From positions 186,001-250,000 of the forward strand of contig CAVQJI010000037.1 of the NCBI GenBank assembly GCA_963712715.1: DNA of 64,000 bases, written 5' to 3'. The stretch is from JAFEDN01 sp963712715 (GTDB lineage: Bacteria > Pseudomonadota > Gammaproteobacteria > Coxiellales > Coxiellaceae). The notes beneath the pieces are model-generated. The model worked only from the letters and a program-made list of their open reading frames with translations, ran no database searches and was not told the origin of the DNA. Made by a program: the position numbers and the translations under genes. Within the stretch, counting starts at the first letter, position 1; each line of letters begins with the position of its first letter. This document shows, in pieces, positions 52,237 to 61,698 of the stretch.

Positions 52237-53928
52237 TCAGGCGGGTACTGGTAATTCGGGTAAGACAAAAACCTGCTTGCCACGGAATGCCAGGCTCATT
52301 TGCAGGATATTGTGAATACCCTGTTGGTGCAGTTGCGCGGCGTACTGACGCTGGATAATTTGTTGCAGAGCATCTTGTGCAGCTTTCTTCAGCGGGGTTT
52401 TTTTCTCGCGCACGGTTTTGAATTCTAAAATAATACCGAGTTGCTCACGATCTTTAGGAATGAGCATCACATCGTAACGGCCGTAACCGCTTTCGTAGTT
52501 GGATTTTATTTCGTGTGTTTCGCTTAAGGTGACCATCATTCCCAATACGAAACCGTGATAGAATTTTCCGGGTTCGCGTCCGGTGGTATCAAAAATACTG
52601 AGGGTTTGGATTAAGTATCGTTGCAAACGATCGGCAAATTCTTCGACCCGGCCTTCCGTCAAGCTTAACAGGAATTCCAGATATTGCGTATAACCCAGAG
52701 GTTCCGACAACCAGCCTCGAATGATATCGCGATATAACGCGGTGATTTCCTGATTGGGAGAAGCGAGCTCGCACTGGATTTTTCCTTCTTTAAATTCCGT
52801 ATGCGTGGCCTTTAGATATCCGCAAAAAAACAGCATGCTCCACAGTCCATCCCGATTTTTTTCCAGATCGCTAAATACCAGGTTTTCGTCTATCAAGGCG
52901 GTAATGGAATCGCCCTGAATAATGGTTTCCAGTTCCTTTTTGATAGTTTCGTCTCCGTGCGCCAATAAATGTTTGACCAGATCGTTACCGCTGGTATTGG
53001 CCCAGTACAGTCTGATCAGACCTTTTTCCTGAAGACAATTGATGACAGACCAGGGATTGTAAATAATGGAATTTCCCATTTGATAGCCGTTATACCATTG
53101 TCGAATTTGGGTATAACACTGTTTGAGATTGGCTTTCTGTAACAAACCTTCCACTTCTGGCTCGGTGAATCCGAAGTGTTCGCTGTATTCGGTATTAAAA
53201 GTCGAATAAACTTTAATGTTATTGACGCCTGAAAATAAGCTTTCTTTGGATACCCGCAAAATGCCGGTGATGATTACTTTTTCCACGAAACGGTTATCTT
53301 TTAAAACCGAGCCAAATAATCCCCGCATGACTTGAATGATAGAGTGGTAATACCCATGCAGATAACCTGCCTGAATAGGTGAATCATATTCATCAATTAA
53401 TAACCAGGGTTTGACTCCGTGATGTTTGTAAAGATAACGACTTAAATCAGCTAAAGAATCGCGTATCATGGCCGGGCTGGCGCTGCTTTCTGCAATGGAT
53501 AGAAATACTTTTTTTTCACTGGCGGTTAGCTGAAGACTGGATAGGAGATAGTAGTGTTCATTATAAACATTTGCGATTAGATGGCACAAGTTTTCGTAGG
53601 TACTTTCATAGTCATGATCTTTTACATCTTTAAATGATATAAAAATAACCGGATATTTCCCTTGATATTGTAGGTATGAGTCACCCAATTCAGCAATTTT
53701 TAAGCCTTTAAACAAATGTTGGGTGGAATGACCGTCAACCTCGGCAGCGAGAAAGCAGCGCAGCATGGACAAATTTAAAGTCTTGCCAAACCGCCGGGGA
53801 CGGGTAATCACGGTCACCTTAATTCCTGGATTATCGAAGATTTCTTTGATAAATAGGGTCTTATCAACAAAATCGAGTCGCTTATCCACCATTTCCGCAA
53901 AATCAGAACCTCCAATCGGCCAGCGCAT
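52237..53928 (-). CDS. AAA-ATPase-like / PD-(D/E)XK nuclease protein (DUF1703 type)
   Basis: 563 aa. The N-terminus has IGGSDFAEMVDKRLDFVDKT and a modified Walker A (TRPRRFGKTLNLSMLRCF, about residue 45), then PWLLIDEYDSPIQAGY (Walker B-like). The C-terminus has the nuclease-like GYGRYDVMLIPKDREQLGII LEFKTVREKK in two stretches. This is the AAA-ATPase_like plus PDDEXK_9 architecture, expanded in Bacteroidetes and intracellular bacteria; function is uncertain. It sits inside the accessory block bracketed by recG 3' sequences, pointing to gain by transfer. Confidence 0.88.
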   Translation of the reverse strand: MRWPIGGSDFAEMVDKRLDFVDKTLFIKEIFDNPGIKVTVITRPRRFGKTLNLSMLRCFLAAEVDGHSTQHLFKGLKIAELGDSYLQYQGKYPVIFISFKDVKDHDYESTYENLCHLIANVYNEHYYLLSSLQLTASEKKVFLSIAESSASPAMIRDSLADLSRYLYKHHGVKPWLLIDEYDSPIQAGYLHGYYHSIIQVMRGLFGSVLKDNRFVEKVIITGILRVSKESLFSGVNNIKVYSTFNTEYSEHFGFTEPEVEGLLQKANLKQCYTQIRQWYNGYQMGNSIIYNPWSVINCLQEKGLIRLYWANTSGNDLVKHLLAHGDETIKKELETIIQGDSITALIDENLVFSDLEKNRDGLWSMLFFCGYLKATHTEFKEGKIQCELASPNQEITALYRDIIRGWLSEPLGYTQYLEFLLSLTEGRVEEFADRLQRYLIQTLSIFDTTGREPGKFYHGFVLGMMVTLSETHEIKSNYESGYGRYDVMLIPKDREQLGIILEFKTVREKKTPLKKAAQDALQQIIQRQYAAQLHQQGIHNILQMSLAFRGKQVFVLPELPVPA

Positions 53929-53990
53929 GACGATCTCCTTTTCAATATTTGATTATATAATCATTCCATCCTGAATTTTAGATTCAGGCC

Positions 53991-54075
53991 GTCATTGCGA
54001 GCGCCAGCGAAGCAATCCAGTACGGAGCGTTGGCCAAAGTGCGAACTGGATTACTTCGCTGGCGCTCGCAATGAC
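53991..54075 (+). repeat. GTCATTGCGAGCG palindromic repeat, copy 2
   Basis: 85 bp, GTCATTGCGAGCGCCAGCG at one end and its inverse at the other, with CAATCCAGT / ACTGGATTA arms; same family as 43190-43273. Confidence 0.85.
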
Positions 54076-54148
54076 GATCTGCACCGAAAACCCAATTGCT
54101 TTGAGTATATTATACTCTTCTGGATTTTGTCCCGCAACGTTTCATCCC

Positions 54149-54225
54149 ATTGAAAAATTCTCTCTCGAGTCCGGGGCGCTGATCTTTCGCTGGGCTTCGC
54201 CATGCGCGCCACTATGAGCAGGTCT
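54149..54225 (+). pseudogene. Decayed duplicate of the recG 3' end
   Basis: ATTGAAAAATTC, GAGTCCGG.GCGCTGAT, TTCGCCATGC and CTATGAGCAGGT align in order with recG 51907-51982, with about a dozen substitutions and one inserted G. It lies 2.2 kb downstream in the same orientation. The last four residues and stop of the LRR gene at 54212 are encoded by its antisense. Confidence 0.8.
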
Positions 54226-56056
54226 GGAAAGCCGATTCAAAACGTTTGTTGAGTTGGGGATAAGCTTCACATAATTGATGTATCACTTCCACCGGCTTCA
54301 GATTGCGATTAAACAGTCCAAACCGGTATGGAAATTCGCCTTTGGAATATTCCTGAATGATATCAACCAAACAGTTCACTCCTATATATTTCAACAATTC
54401 AGCTTTCGCCTCTGCAGGATATTTATTTTGAAATAGACGATTTCTACTGGGCAATTCTTTTAAGCCGTTCATTAAAGTGGGATCTATACCATTAAAATAA
54501 TGAAGTGGAGGAGTGGATAATAGCGCTTGATTAGCCAGTAAAACAGACGCTACTAAAAGCGGCATTTGAAAATCATTCATCCCATTAATGCTTAAATCCC
54601 TCAGGCTTTGATTAAACGCCAGGGCAATTACTCCTTTATAACTGATTGGATTGCCATCCAAATCAAGTTTGATCAGGGAGGTATTATCCACGAACCCGGC
54701 CGCACCGGAGTCTTCAATCTGGTTTCCACTTAAATTCAGTTTAATCAGGTTTTTATTTTGGGCTAACGCGATGGCGCCCTCGTTACCAATATCACAACAC
54801 CCATTTAAGTAGAGGCGGGTGAGGGTTCGATTGTCTCTAAAAGCCGCTGCTCCCTTATTTCCAATGGCGTTAGATCCTAAATGAAGATGGGTAATACTTC
54901 CATTCTCTGCCAGTCTGATGGCTTCCTGATCGCCTATACTACAGTTATTTAAATTGAGATAAGTGAGCGTTTTATTATTTTGGAAAGTCAATGCATCGCC
55001 ATTTCCAATCCCATTGGCATTCAAACTAAGATGTACAATATATTTGTTTTGCGTGAGATAGTTAGCGCCCTGAGCAGTAAGCCCACACGCAGATAATTCA
55101 AGGCGAGTTAGGGTTTTATTATTTTTGAACTCCTCTGCTCCGATATCTCCAATGTCCTCATTAAGACTCAAATTCAGATAAGTCATGTATTTATTGCCTG
55201 CCAGCGCAATAGCTCCTTCCTCACCGATACCGCAGTCTCTTAAATCGAGGCGAGTGAGCGTTTGATTGTCTTTAAAAGCGACTGCCCCGGTATTCCCTAT
55301 TTTTCGATTGTCATTCATTATCAGACTGGTCAGGAATTTATTTTGGGCTATTTGGACGGCGCCCTGACTGCTAATCTTACAAAGAGTTAAGTCAAGCCAG
55401 GCAAGGACCCGATTGTCTTTGAAAGCCGTCATACTCTGATCGCCTATACTATTGCAGGATATGTTTAGTTTAGTCAGGTATTTATTCTCAGCGAGTTCGA
55501 TCGCCCCTTGACTTCCAATGCTACAGTCGCTTAAGCGGAGATAGGTGAGTGTTTTATTATCTTTAAAGGCTTTCGCTCCCAGATTCCCAATATTATTGTG
55601 ATTTAAATCAAGCATAATCAGATGGGTACTTTTTGCCAATATACTCGCCATCTGATGATTAACCTTGCAACCGTTGAGTGTGAGACTGGTGAGAGTTTTA
55701 TGGTCCGCCAGACAAGAGAACGCTTCACTTTCTGTCGGAAAATGACTAAACATCAGTTTTTTTAAAATTAAATTCGACGCCAAAGCTTTCACGTCTTCAA
55801 CTCTGATGCGGATAAACAATAAAGCGAGACTGATTAAGGTCCGATTATTTGCCAGGAAAGAGGCGGCGTGATTGCCAAAACCAAACTTTTTGAAAGCGTT
55901 CCCGGTCAGAGTTAGCTGAGTCACTTCAGGATGTTCTAATAAATAGCCACAGATATCAGCTACCACCTCATCGGTGAAGTGACCTGAACTTCTCTTAAGT
56001 TTAGCGCTCTCACACAATCCATCCAATTTTAAATTAAAATTTTTATTACCCTGCAT
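54212..56056 (-). CDS. Leucine-rich-repeat protein (ribonuclease-inhibitor type), effector candidate
   Basis: 614 aa with no signal peptide. From about residue 50 to 500 it is built of roughly 18 LRRs of 24-28 residues (for example NKTLTYLRLSDCSIGSQGAI, then ELAENKYLTKLNIS), the eukaryotic RI-like class. The last 110 residues are a helical cap (ALLSTPPLHYFNGIDPTLMN). LRR proteins of this type are frequent Dot/Icm substrates in Legionellales; secretion here is inference. The C-terminal FQTCS and stop come from antisense of the recG remnant, so the natural 3' end was probably replaced. Confidence 0.82.
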   Translation of the reverse strand: MQGNKNFNLKLDGLCESAKLKRSSGHFTDEVVADICGYLLEHPEVTQLTLTGNAFKKFGFGNHAASFLANNRTLISLALLFIRIRVEDVKALASNLILKKLMFSHFPTESEAFSCLADHKTLTSLTLNGCKVNHQMASILAKSTHLIMLDLNHNNIGNLGAKAFKDNKTLTYLRLSDCSIGSQGAIELAENKYLTKLNISCNSIGDQSMTAFKDNRVLAWLDLTLCKISSQGAVQIAQNKFLTSLIMNDNRKIGNTGAVAFKDNQTLTRLDLRDCGIGEEGAIALAGNKYMTYLNLSLNEDIGDIGAEEFKNNKTLTRLELSACGLTAQGANYLTQNKYIVHLSLNANGIGNGDALTFQNNKTLTYLNLNNCSIGDQEAIRLAENGSITHLHLGSNAIGNKGAAAFRDNRTLTRLYLNGCCDIGNEGAIALAQNKNLIKLNLSGNQIEDSGAAGFVDNTSLIKLDLDGNPISYKGVIALAFNQSLRDLSINGMNDFQMPLLVASVLLANQALLSTPPLHYFNGIDPTLMNGLKELPSRNRLFQNKYPAEAKAELLKYIGVNCLVDIIQEYSKGEFPYRFGLFNRNLKPVEVIHQLCEAYPQLNKRFESAFQTCS

Positions 56057-56235
56057 CTCCAGCTCCTGGTTTACGGGTTGCTACCACTATCATGATCAAA
56101 GAGGATACTATTTTCGGTTTTACAATACAATCTTGTCAGGCGGGCGCCAGCGCTACCCGCTGACACGGTATTGACCCTCGGGAATCCGGTTGGTACCATG
56201 AGTACTTATAAACTATATAATTAAGGAGGTTTTTT

Positions 56236-56973
56236 GTGAGCCTAAAAAAGATTTTAACCTATAGCGTTGTCAGTGCGTCTCTATTAACTGGAGTTGCTTG
56301 CGCCGGAGGTCCGGATGTCATAGCGCAGCCGGCTTGTCCAGTTTGTATTACCGGTTTTGTACCTTTTGCTTATCTCGGAGTCAGCGCAGGCTGGGCTTAC
56401 TCTAACTGGAATAGTTTTATTTTAAGTGGCGCCGGCAGCGATACGGATACCAATGGTTTCAGTGCCGGTGGAAAAATTGGTTATCAATTTCTGGATAATT
56501 TCGGAATTGAAGGCGGCGGTTTTATATTGCCGGACTCAGACCAGAATGTCTTTTTCGCGGCAAATCCTCCTTTCCCCGGCTTTACCATAAGCGGTGAAGT
56601 GGATTCCTGGTTCGCGTATGGCGCAGCGACAATACGGTCCAACGTGCCATTTGTTGACCCGTTTTTTTACGTTATGGGTAAAGTGGGCGGTGTTTATCGG
56701 GCCCTCAATCATAGCGGCGAACTCTACGAAAACGTCGGTAATGGCAACTATGCCACAGTCATTTTTGGAGCTACCCTGGAGTATGACCTGGCTGGCTATC
56801 ATTTACCGATAGCTCTCGGCGTTGACTATTACTACATACCGGGTTCGGAAGATTCTTTCTTTAAAACCAGTAACTTAAATAATGATAATGACATGGATGA
56901 TATCATCAACAAGAACGCGGCTCCCGCCGCCCAGGTGGTTGTTGGGACGATTTCCCTGCATTTCGCGGTATAG
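56236..56973 (+). CDS. Outer-membrane beta-barrel protein, OmpA/opacity-like
   Basis: 245 aa from GTG 56236 with a strong AAGGAGG site. A signal peptide ends near SLLTGVACAGG. Eight alternating strands follow (AYLGVSAGWAYSNW, FSAGGKIGYQFLDNFGIEGG, WFAYGAATIRSN, FYVMGKVGGVYRAL, VIFGATLEYDLAG, IALGVDYYYIPG), ending VVVGTISLHFAV, a typical barrel closing strand. It is probably a surface protein. The 179 bases upstream contain a CAATCTTGTCAGGCGGGCG remnant resembling the 3' end of the DUF1703 gene. Confidence 0.85.
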   Translation: MSLKKILTYSVVSASLLTGVACAGGPDVIAQPACPVCITGFVPFAYLGVSAGWAYSNWNSFILSGAGSDTDTNGFSAGGKIGYQFLDNFGIEGGGFILPDSDQNVFFAANPPFPGFTISGEVDSWFAYGAATIRSNVPFVDPFFYVMGKVGGVYRALNHSGELYENVGNGNYATVIFGATLEYDLAGYHLPIALGVDYYYIPGSEDSFFKTSNLNNDNDMDDIINKNAAPAAQVVVGTISLHFAV

Positions 56974-57066
56974 TCAGAGGCCTGGCCCGACTTGATTTTT
57001 TATGGGTTCGTCCCCACTTATGCTCCTGTCCAGGTTAAATTTAAAATTTAAAGAGAGGAGTATTTT

Positions 57067-59013
57067 ATGACTTTTTCAGCCCAGGCAGAAACTTTATCAT
57101 TTGAAGCGGAAGTGAAGCAGATTTTAAGCCTGTTTGCCCATTCGCTTTATAGTAATTCTGAAATTTTCCTTCGCGAATTAATCTCCAACGCTTCCGATGC
57201 CGGAGATAAATTACGTTACGCAACTTTGTCTGACGCAGCCCTTAATGAAGGTGATTCGGACTTAAAAATTTGGGTGGATGTGGACAAGCAGCAAAAAACC
57301 ATCACCGTTCGGGATAATGGTATTGGCATGACCCGGCAGGAAGTGATTGAGAATTTAGGCACCATTGCCAAATCGGGTACTCGAGCGTTTCGGGAAATGC
57401 TGGAAAATAAACAGTCCGCGGCAAATTCACAATTGATTGGCCAGTTTGGCGTTGGATTTTATTCGGCGTTTGTAGTAGCGGATCGGGTCGTGGTGAAAAC
57501 CCGTCGAGCGGGTATGCAAGCGGATCAGGGCGTAGTGTGGGAATCGGATGGACAGGGACAATACACCGTTAAAAATATTCATCATCCCGCGAGAGGCACT
57601 GAAGTTGTTTTGCACGTTAAAAAAGAATGTGAAGAATTTTTAGATGAACACCGTTTACGCAATATCATTACCAAATATTCAGATCATATCGTTCTGCCGA
57701 TCATCATGAAAAAACCCGAGCTGGCAGAGGACAAAGGTGCGCTGAAAACTTCCAAAGAAGCGATGGACGAAAAAAATGAAACCGTCATCCCGGAAGAAGA
57801 AGTGGTCAATCGCGCCAATGCGTTGTGGACGCTGCCTAAAAGTGAAATCACCGATGAACAATACAAAGATCTTTATAAACACATTGCCCATGATTTTGAA
57901 GACCCATTGGCATGGACTCATAATAAATTAGAAGGCAAACTGGAATATACCAGCTTATTATATATCCCGGCGCGCGCGCCCTTTGATTTGTGGAATCGTG
58001 AATATCAGCGGGGTTTGAAGCTATATGTGAAACGGGTGTTCATTATGGATGACGCCGAGCATTTCATGCCCATGTATCTGCGTTTCATCAAAGGTGTTAT
58101 CGACAGTAATGATTTGCCGCTCAATATTTCCCGCGAGTTATTGCAATCTAATCAGTTGATTGAAAAAATGCGCTCGGGCTCTGTGAAACGGGTACTGGAT
58201 CTTTTAGAAAAATTAGTAGCCGATGAACCCGCCACATACACGAAATTTTGGAAGGAATTCGGAGCGGTTCTTAAAGAAGGTCCTGCGGAAGATTATGCTA
58301 ATAAAGATCGCATTGCAAAACTATTGAGATTTGCTTCCACCCATCAGGCGGATGACGTGCAAAACGTGTCATTAACGGACTACATTTCACGTCTGCAGGA
58401 AGGTCAGGATAAAATTTATTACCTGACTGCGGATTCTTATTTAAGCGCCAAAAACAGCCCATTATTGGAAGTTTTCCGCAAAAAAGGAATAGAAGTATTA
58501 TTATTATCGGACCGTGTCGACGAATGGTTGATGACCCATTTGACTGAATTTGAGGGCAAAAAATTTCAATCAGTTTCCAAAGGCAAACTGGACCTGGATA
58601 AAACTGAAGATAAGGTCGAAGAGCAGCAACAGCAGGAAAAGGCCGCCACGTTCGCGGATGTCGTGCAGCGAATTAAAACAGCCTTGAGTGATCGCGTTAA
58701 AGATGTGCGCTTAACTCACCGTTTAGTGGATTCTCCCGCCTGTGTAGTCTTTGATGAAAACGAATTGACCGGTCACATGCAACGGCTATTGAAAGCGGCG
58801 GGTCAGACGATACCGGAAAGTAAACCTATTCTGGAATTAAATCCCGATCATCGGTTATTACTTAAATTACAACATATTCAGGATTCACAAAAAGTGGCTG
58901 ATTGGGCGAATATTTTGCTAAGTCAGGCATTGTTGGCGGAAGGCGAGCAACTGCAAAACCCGGCGGATTTTGTCAAACGTCTGAATCAATTACTGGTTCA
59001 CGTCGAGGCGTAA
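57067..59013 (+). CDS. htpG: Hsp90 chaperone HtpG
   Basis: 648 aa, full length, with AGAGAGGAG upstream. The GHKL ATP site is complete: LRELISNASDAGDKLRYATL, VRDNGIGMTRQEVIENLGTI, GQFGVGFYSAFVVADRV and GTEVVLHVK. The middle-domain NISRELLQSNQLIEKMRSGS and the C-terminal dimerisation region are present. Confidence 0.98.
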   Translation: MTFSAQAETLSFEAEVKQILSLFAHSLYSNSEIFLRELISNASDAGDKLRYATLSDAALNEGDSDLKIWVDVDKQQKTITVRDNGIGMTRQEVIENLGTIAKSGTRAFREMLENKQSAANSQLIGQFGVGFYSAFVVADRVVVKTRRAGMQADQGVVWESDGQGQYTVKNIHHPARGTEVVLHVKKECEEFLDEHRLRNIITKYSDHIVLPIIMKKPELAEDKGALKTSKEAMDEKNETVIPEEEVVNRANALWTLPKSEITDEQYKDLYKHIAHDFEDPLAWTHNKLEGKLEYTSLLYIPARAPFDLWNREYQRGLKLYVKRVFIMDDAEHFMPMYLRFIKGVIDSNDLPLNISRELLQSNQLIEKMRSGSVKRVLDLLEKLVADEPATYTKFWKEFGAVLKEGPAEDYANKDRIAKLLRFASTHQADDVQNVSLTDYISRLQEGQDKIYYLTADSYLSAKNSPLLEVFRKKGIEVLLLSDRVDEWLMTHLTEFEGKKFQSVSKGKLDLDKTEDKVEEQQQQEKAATFADVVQRIKTALSDRVKDVRLTHRLVDSPACVVFDENELTGHMQRLLKAAGQTIPESKPILELNPDHRLLLKLQHIQDSQKVADWANILLSQALLAEGEQLQNPADFVKRLNQLLVHVEA

Positions 59014-59030
59014 AAAACCAGAAACATTAG

Positions 59031-59150
59031 GTCATTGCGACTGCGAGCAAAGTGCGGCAGGAAGCAATCCAGTTCGATGCATGTGTAAAATCAATTATAC
59101 CAGGCATTGTACTGGATTGCTTCCTGCCGCATGCTCGCAGTCGCAATGAC
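59031..59150 (+). repeat. GTCATTGCGA palindromic repeat, copy 3 (expanded)
   Basis: 120 bp: GTCATTGCGACTGCGAGC ... GCTCGCAGTCGCAATGAC, with inner GGAAGCAATCCAGT / ACTGGATTGCTTCC arms. It has a longer stem than copies at 43190 and 53991. Confidence 0.85.
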
Positions 59151-59178
59151 GGCTTAGACACAATAGGGATATTTAATT

Positions 59179-60384
59179 GTGGAAAAATTCAAAAGGAATC
59201 CGCACATCATTTTAACTTCTCATCCGGATCAGATGCCGAAACTGGTATTTCCGATTCACTGGGGAAGTGAGAATCCACATAGTCGCGGGCCGATTATTGC
59301 AACCTTTACCGATAAAACCGCTCGTAATGTGATCGGAGCGCATAGCGGCAGCTATTCAGTTTATCGAGCCTTGTCAATTGCTTCTGGAAAATATCCGGTT
59401 GCGCACCGGGCTGATTTAAGTCACACACAGTTTCTCATTAAAATCGGCCCTTATCCCGCCTGGTCTCTGCCGGAAAAAATTGTTTCCTTAGACCCGTGGG
59501 GCGCTGTCGTCACCGAATGTTTTAGCGAAGAAATTGCGCAAGGTTATGATATCTACCCGACCATTGCCATGACGCAGGGACACTTGAGTATACCGGAGGT
59601 TTCGCAAGCCATTGAGCAAAAACGTTTGGCGGTAGACGGGCGAATTGTATTACCTTCCCACGAAGTAGTGGTCACCAAAGTGGCGATTGAGCCGGTTTGG
59701 TATTTACCCGGGATAGCTAAACGTTTAAACACGACCGAATCTATTTTACGCAAAACGATATTTGAGGAAACAGGTGGCATGTTTCCTGAATTAGTCACCC
59801 GTCCTGATTTAAAAGTTTTACTGCCACCGATTGGCGGTACTACTGCATATATTTTGGGTGATCCGCTCCATCTGGCTAAACCCGCTATTGAATTAACCTG
59901 TCGTATCCACGACGAGTGCAACGGGTCTGATGTATTTGGCTCTGATATATGCACCTGTCGGCCTTATTTAGTCCATGCTTTCGAAGCAACGATTCGTACG
60001 GCGCAAAACGGTGGCGTGGGTTTAATTGTTTATTTTCGCAAAGAAGGCCGGGCGTTAGGCGAAGTGACCAAGTTTCTGGTCTACAACGCGCGGAAAAAGC
60101 AGGAAGGGGGCGATACGGCTGATCATTATTTTTATCGAACCGAATGTGTGGCAGGTGTCGCGGATGCTCGATTTCAGGAATTGATGCCCGACGTACTGCA
60201 TTGGTTTGGAATCACTAAAATAGATCATTTAATTTCAATGAGTGATATGAAATATCGGGCGATTTGTGAGAGTGGTATTACTGTCAAGGAGAGGGTTACC
60301 ATTCCCGAGCATTTAATTCCTGCTGAGGCGCAGGTAGAAATCCAGGCCAAAAAATCCTCAGGATATTTTTCGGGAAATACGTAA
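59179..60384 (+). CDS. URC1-like GTP cyclohydrolase II homologue (uracil catabolism)
   Basis: 401 aa from GTG 59179. The C-terminal half is RibA-like: CRIHDECNGSDVFGSDICTC gives three Cys zinc ligands, followed by YFRKEGRALGEVTKF. It has TCRP in place of the DCG of riboflavin RibA, and a 170-residue N-terminal extension (FTDKTARNVIGAHSGSYSVY). These features match the URC1 clade of the uracil (URC) pathway described in yeasts and some bacteria. The next two genes, a DUF1688/URC4 protein and uracil phosphoribosyltransferase, are its known partners, which makes riboflavin synthesis the less likely role. Confidence 0.85.
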   Translation: MEKFKRNPHIILTSHPDQMPKLVFPIHWGSENPHSRGPIIATFTDKTARNVIGAHSGSYSVYRALSIASGKYPVAHRADLSHTQFLIKIGPYPAWSLPEKIVSLDPWGAVVTECFSEEIAQGYDIYPTIAMTQGHLSIPEVSQAIEQKRLAVDGRIVLPSHEVVVTKVAIEPVWYLPGIAKRLNTTESILRKTIFEETGGMFPELVTRPDLKVLLPPIGGTTAYILGDPLHLAKPAIELTCRIHDECNGSDVFGSDICTCRPYLVHAFEATIRTAQNGGVGLIVYFRKEGRALGEVTKFLVYNARKKQEGGDTADHYFYRTECVAGVADARFQELMPDVLHWFGITKIDHLISMSDMKYRAICESGITVKERVTIPEHLIPAEAQVEIQAKKSSGYFSGNT

Positions 60385-60397
60385 CAGGCAGCGAGCA

Positions 60398-60447
60398 AAC
60401 TCTCCACGATCATTCCAGCCTTTCGCTGGAATGATACGTGGGGAGTT
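60398..60447 (+). other. Long hairpin between URC1-like and URC4 genes
   Basis: AACTCTCCACGATCATTCCA pairs with its inverse ending at 60447 around a short CTTTC loop (one bulge). The 3' side lacks a T run (ATTTCC), so it is a weak terminator or an mRNA stability/processing element rather than a clear stop. Confidence 0.55.
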
Positions 60448-60486
60448 ATTTCCTGAGGATAACGGGATCGGGACACAATATACATG

Positions 60487-61698
60487 ATGAGTTTAAATGA
60501 ATATCATTACTTACTTTCTGTCATGGCCATTCGTGAGCGCGCCGAACAAATTTTGCAGCTCGCTTTCGAAGATAACACTCATTTTAGTTTACGTTTAGAT
60601 AAATTAAATGATATCGCTGAATTCACTACCCGTATTATCCGCAGCCATTATCCATCGGGAAAAATTCCGTTACATTCGCGCTGGCGTCATTTTGAAATTA
60701 ACAATCGGGACCGCGCAGGTTTTTTGCAAGAGTTGCCGCCGCTGATTCGAGTTAAAGCGCAAATTGATTTAGCGACGGTATCTGTTCTAATGGATGCCGG
60801 CGCAGGCCCTGACTGGTTTTATCTTGATGACGAAGGCCGCAGATGGTCTCGTTCCGAGGGATTGGCGCAGGCTAGTCTGGAAATGTTTCGAGCGGGAAGA
60901 TTTTCCGCGGACCCGCACGATTTATGGCGGGTAGACGCCGAAGCCTTGCGGCAGTTAACCCCTGAAAAACTGGCAGCGGATTTGCAGGTGAGCGAGGAAC
61001 GTCCCTTAACCGGGTTAGCAGGCCGATTGTGTATTTTGCAGCGTTTAGGCGATTTACTCGCAAAAGATCAGGTAGCGTTTCCGGAAAAACGCCCGGGGGG
61101 ATTATATCATTATCTGACGAAAGAATTTGGAGCTGTAGTGGCTGCAACGGATTTAGTCAATGTGTTATTATTACACCTGAATTCTGTTTGGCCCGGACGA
61201 ATGGTCGATGGCTATGCCCTGGGGGATGTGTGGGAATACCCGCGGCTGGGATGGGTGCCGTTTCACAAACTATCGCTATGGCTAGCCTTATCGTTGGTTG
61301 AGCCGTTGCAAAATGCGGGACTTGAAGTCTCGGGACTGGAAGACTTGCCAGGATTAGCCGAATATCGTAACGGTGGGTTATTTATTGACGGAGAAGTTAT
61401 CGTTTTAAAAGACCGAAACTTGATGGCAAAGGTCCTTGTCCCGTCTGATACATTAATTGTGGAATGGAGAGCACTGACGATAGCGTTGCTTGAAAGGCTG
61501 GCGCCCTTAATCAGGGACAAACTGAATGTGGATGCCCGGGCATTGCCCCTGGTAAATATCTTGCAGGGTGGGACCTGGCAGGCAGGTCGTCAGTTGGCGT
61601 ACTTAAGAAGTCCCGCTGGAGAACCGCCATTGCGATATAATAGTGGTGGTACGGTTTTTTCAGGCGGACGAAACACCGTAGAGAGGCAAAATGAGTGA
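60487..61698 (+). CDS. URC4/DUF1688 family protein
   Basis: 403 aa from ATG 60487 (60484 is an adjacent alternative). The start (AIRERAEQILQLAFEDNTHF), TTRIIRSHYPSGKIPLHSRW, ATVSVLMDAGAGPDWFY, SEGLAQASLEMFRAGRFS and GTVFSGGRNTVERQN follow the DUF1688 (Urc4/Urg3) pattern. The protein is required for growth on uracil as nitrogen source in Lachancea kluyveri; its reaction is not firmly assigned. Its end overlaps upp by 8 bases. Confidence 0.88.
   Translation: MSLNEYHYLLSVMAIRERAEQILQLAFEDNTHFSLRLDKLNDIAEFTTRIIRSHYPSGKIPLHSRWRHFEINNRDRAGFLQELPPLIRVKAQIDLATVSVLMDAGAGPDWFYLDDEGRRWSRSEGLAQASLEMFRAGRFSADPHDLWRVDAEALRQLTPEKLAADLQVSEERPLTGLAGRLCILQRLGDLLAKDQVAFPEKRPGGLYHYLTKEFGAVVAATDLVNVLLLHLNSVWPGRMVDGYALGDVWEYPRLGWVPFHKLSLWLALSLVEPLQNAGLEVSGLEDLPGLAEYRNGGLFIDGEVIVLKDRNLMAKVLVPSDTLIVEWRALTIALLERLAPLIRDKLNVDARALPLVNILQGGTWQAGRQLAYLRSPAGEPPLRYNSGGTVFSGGRNTVERQNE

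Noticed and set aside
56119..56156. A second DUF1703 gene upstream of the beta-barrel gene
   Set aside because: Only about 17 bases (TGTCAGGCGGG region) resemble the DUF1703 3' end; too short to call more than a possible trace.
60398..60447. A clear rho-independent terminator between the URC1-like and URC4 genes
   Set aside because: The stem is strong, but there is no run of T after it, and the following genes form one functional set.
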